Positions 12,655 through 14,252 of a stretch of DNA of 14,252 nucleotides are shown here, one piece after another (the first letter of the stretch is position 1; every line of letters begins with the position of its first letter). The stretch covers positions 1 to 14,252 of the forward strand of contig MUGC01000017.1 of assembly GCA_002900535.1 (NCBI GenBank), in the 5' to 3' direction. The notes under the pieces are model-generated. The model saw only the letters and a list, made by a program, of their open reading frames with translations, did not search any database and was not told the origin of the DNA. This DNA comes from Thermoplasmata archaeon M9B1D. Its GTDB lineage: Archaea; Thermoplasmatota; E2; DHVEG-1. Made by a program: the position numbers and the translations under genes.

Positions 12655-14252
12655 AAACATTGATCAGCATCGCCCCATTCATCATCGATAAAACTAGCTA
12701 TGTAACCATTTAAGCATTCTGCCCAGGATTCTCCAAGAATTTTATCGTTATATATGTTTTCAAATATGTGGACTTCCATCCATCCCCATAAACGCTCTAC
12801 TTCATGGTATCCGTAGCTACCATATCCAATTCCTGATGCACCAAATGAAGCAATTCCCCCACCTGGTTCTCTCATGTTTTTCCATGCTATACAAGTATCA
12901 GATTCTGTATATTTATTACAGGAGCAAGCGTTAAACACAACAACTGGGTGTTTATACTCATTGTTTACGGTGTACATATCATAATCAATGTATAACCATC
13001 CGGTGTAAGGTGAAATTAATGTTTTTGCTGGAAGCCATGTATCTTCATCTTGTGGTGCATGTGTTGCCCAGCTTGCCCAACTACCGTGACCTGAGAAATC
13101 AACAAAGTCAACGCCTAATTGAAATCCATTTGCTATATTTTTCTTTGTAAGTTCTTGTGCACCATTGCTCTGTGAAGCCCATACCTTTATGGATGTGTAT
13201 CCTGAAAGTTTTTCCAACACTTTTGTGTTAGCAAATTCCCCTTCGCTTATTTCTTGAGGGTCTCCAGGAAATGTATCTCCACCAATTTGCATTATTTTAT
13301 TGAGCATCTTGTTGTGTTCTTCATAATTAATGATTTTATTTACAACTGTTGTTACCTCATTTGCATCGTTGCACGGTAGTTTTCCAAGATAAACATCTGG
13401 GTACATATCTACATTATCCATATCATTGCTGATTTGGCTATACTCTGCATATTTTCCATCTCCATCCTTATCCCAATTTGAAAAAGCCATTTCAGAGTCA
13501 TAAATATCAGCATAGTAAAGATCACTTGGGAAGTTATCTTCGTAGTTTCCAGAGGCCACCCATGCATATCTTACTGGGAACAACTCATTATCAACCAGTC
13601 CCGCTCCAACTAAAAGCAAATAGGTTATTCCCCAGTTTTCAATTGCATCTTTTACATAAAATTTTATAGATTCTTGTTCATCTACCCCAGTGTTTGGTAT
13701 GTCATCTAAAGTTACCATTTTTGTTTTGGTTCCATCATTAATTTTATAGTCAACAAGAGGCTGTAATTGAGAAGTAAACTGAGATGGAGTAATTATCAAA
13801 AGATCGTATACGTCAGGGAAATTTATTGGATTGTCTGGAGTATCGTATGATATTTCTATTTCTGCGTTTTTAGAATATTGTATTGTATTTGTTTTTGGGA
13901 TGTACTGAATCGGATAAACTTGTATTGATAGAAATACTACATGTTCCCCATTTTCTAATCCGGTGCCAGCTCTATAACTAAATCTTTTTTCTGGGTATAT
14001 TTCAAGATTTGAATATATTTTAAGTGGATCTGGTTCTGATACAGGTCTTGGAATATATGTTGTAGATATGATTTGTGGTTCAGGTGTTGGTATTATTGGT
14101 TTTGATACTTGTTTTTCATAACTTTCTGAAAATGTTACTTTTACATCTGTGATTTTTGTTCCAAATGGGAAAGTATATACTTTAGTTAATTTAGGTAACA
14201 TTGGTTTTCCGGTTTTCATTAATTGTTCTGAGGTTTGATCTAATTTTATTTG
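12600..14252 (-). CDS. Peptidase C25 (gingipain-like) protease, N-terminus outside window, frameshifted C-terminus
   Basis: Cysteine protease of the gingipain/caspase-like fold, expected to be secreted. The frame stays open to the window edge, so the signal peptide and true start are missing; the ATG at 14219 is internal, in a segment (QLMKTGKPMLPKLTKVYTF) typical of the C25 N-terminal propeptide region. Counting from that Met, the catalytic dyad is H378 in DFSGHG and C432 in VVFNACS. Also seen are YLLLVGAG (200-207), an acidic loop DKDGDG (250-255) that may bind calcium, VYLGKLPCNDANE (277-289), and GGIASFGASG (454-463). The main frame stops at 12600 after an unrelated tail, while the expected DPTL ending lies in the -1 frame (12654-12505). 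Gingipain-like proteases were noted in MBG-D archaea of marine sediment, consistent with amino-acid fermentation by the genes upstream. Confidence 0.88.
   Translation of the reverse strand, partial: QIKLDQTSEQLMKTGKPMLPKLTKVYTFPFGTKITDVKVTFSESYEKQVSKPIIPTPEPQIISTTYIPRPVSEPDPLKIYSNLEIYPEKRFSYRAGTGLENGEHVVFLSIQVYPIQYIPKTNTIQYSKNAEIEISYDTPDNPINFPDVYDLLIITPSQFTSQLQPLVDYKINDGTKTKMVTLDDIPNTGVDEQESIKFYVKDAIENWGITYLLLVGAGLVDNELFPVRYAWVASGNYEDNFPSDLYYADIYDSEMAFSNWDKDGDGKYAEYSQISNDMDNVDMYPDVYLGKLPCNDANEVTTVVNKIINYEEHNKMLNKIMQIGGDTFPGDPQEISEGEFANTKVLEKLSGYTSIKVWASQSNGAQELTKKNIANGFQLGVDFVDFSGHGSWASWATHAPQDEDTWLPAKTLISPYTGWLYIDYDMYTVNNEYKHPVVVFNACSCNKYTESDTCIAWKNMREPGGGIASFGASGIGYGSYGYHEVERLWGWMEVHIFENIYNDKILGESWAECLNGYIASFIDDEWGDADQCLQIQHLQSKTEKTQKAST

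Overview
The window looks like part of an AT-rich archaeal genome, probably of a protein-degrading member of the Thermoplasmatota (MBG-D-like). The evidence is TATA-type promoters, a mixture of leaderless and Shine-Dalgarno-led genes, a C25 (gingipain-like) secreted protease, and a bacterial-type beta-oxidation gene set. The phylum is an inference from gene content; the archaeal assignment is firmer than the phylum.

Layout. (1) 2-2504, plus strand: thiolase (5' end outside the window), 3-hydroxybutyryl-CoA dehydrogenase and crotonase, tightly packed. (2) 6082 down to 2522, minus strand, convergent with unit 1: cob(I)alamin adenosyltransferase, B12-dependent acyl-CoA mutase large subunit, mutase small (B12) subunit and MeaB-type GTPase chaperone. 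(3) 6179-11275, plus strand, divergent from unit 2: acyl-CoA dehydrogenase, AMP-forming acyl-CoA synthetase, EtfB, EtfA and a DUF6125-like protein. (4) 11276-12504: a loose region with four small genes, most too short for ordinary ORF calling, separated by AT-rich DNA with promoter-like elements, small repeats and U-tracts. (5) 14252 down to about 12505, minus strand: a C25 protease, cut at its N-terminus by the window edge and carrying a one-base frameshift just before its C-terminal DPTL segment.

How the genes work together. A standard pipeline would call the mutase methylmalonyl-CoA mutase. However, the two residues that hold the free carboxylate in that enzyme (Tyr89 and Arg207, P. shermanii numbering) are Phe89 and Gln207 here. 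That is the known signature of isobutyryl-CoA mutase (IcmA Phe80/Gln198). The neighbours fit: isobutyrate activated by the synthetase, or isobutyryl-CoA from valine, would be isomerised to n-butyryl-CoA, oxidised to crotonyl-CoA by acyl-CoA dehydrogenase plus ETF, hydrated, oxidised and thiolysed to two acetyl-CoA. The adenosyltransferase and MeaB supply and protect the B12 cofactor. All steps from isobutyrate to acetyl-CoA are present within about 11 kb. No propionyl-CoA carboxylase or methylmalonyl-CoA epimerase is present. The direction of flux and the electron acceptor of ETF cannot be read from this window.

No rRNA, tRNA, CRISPR array, insertion sequence or integrase was seen. There is no stretch over 300 bases without a gene once the small genes are counted.
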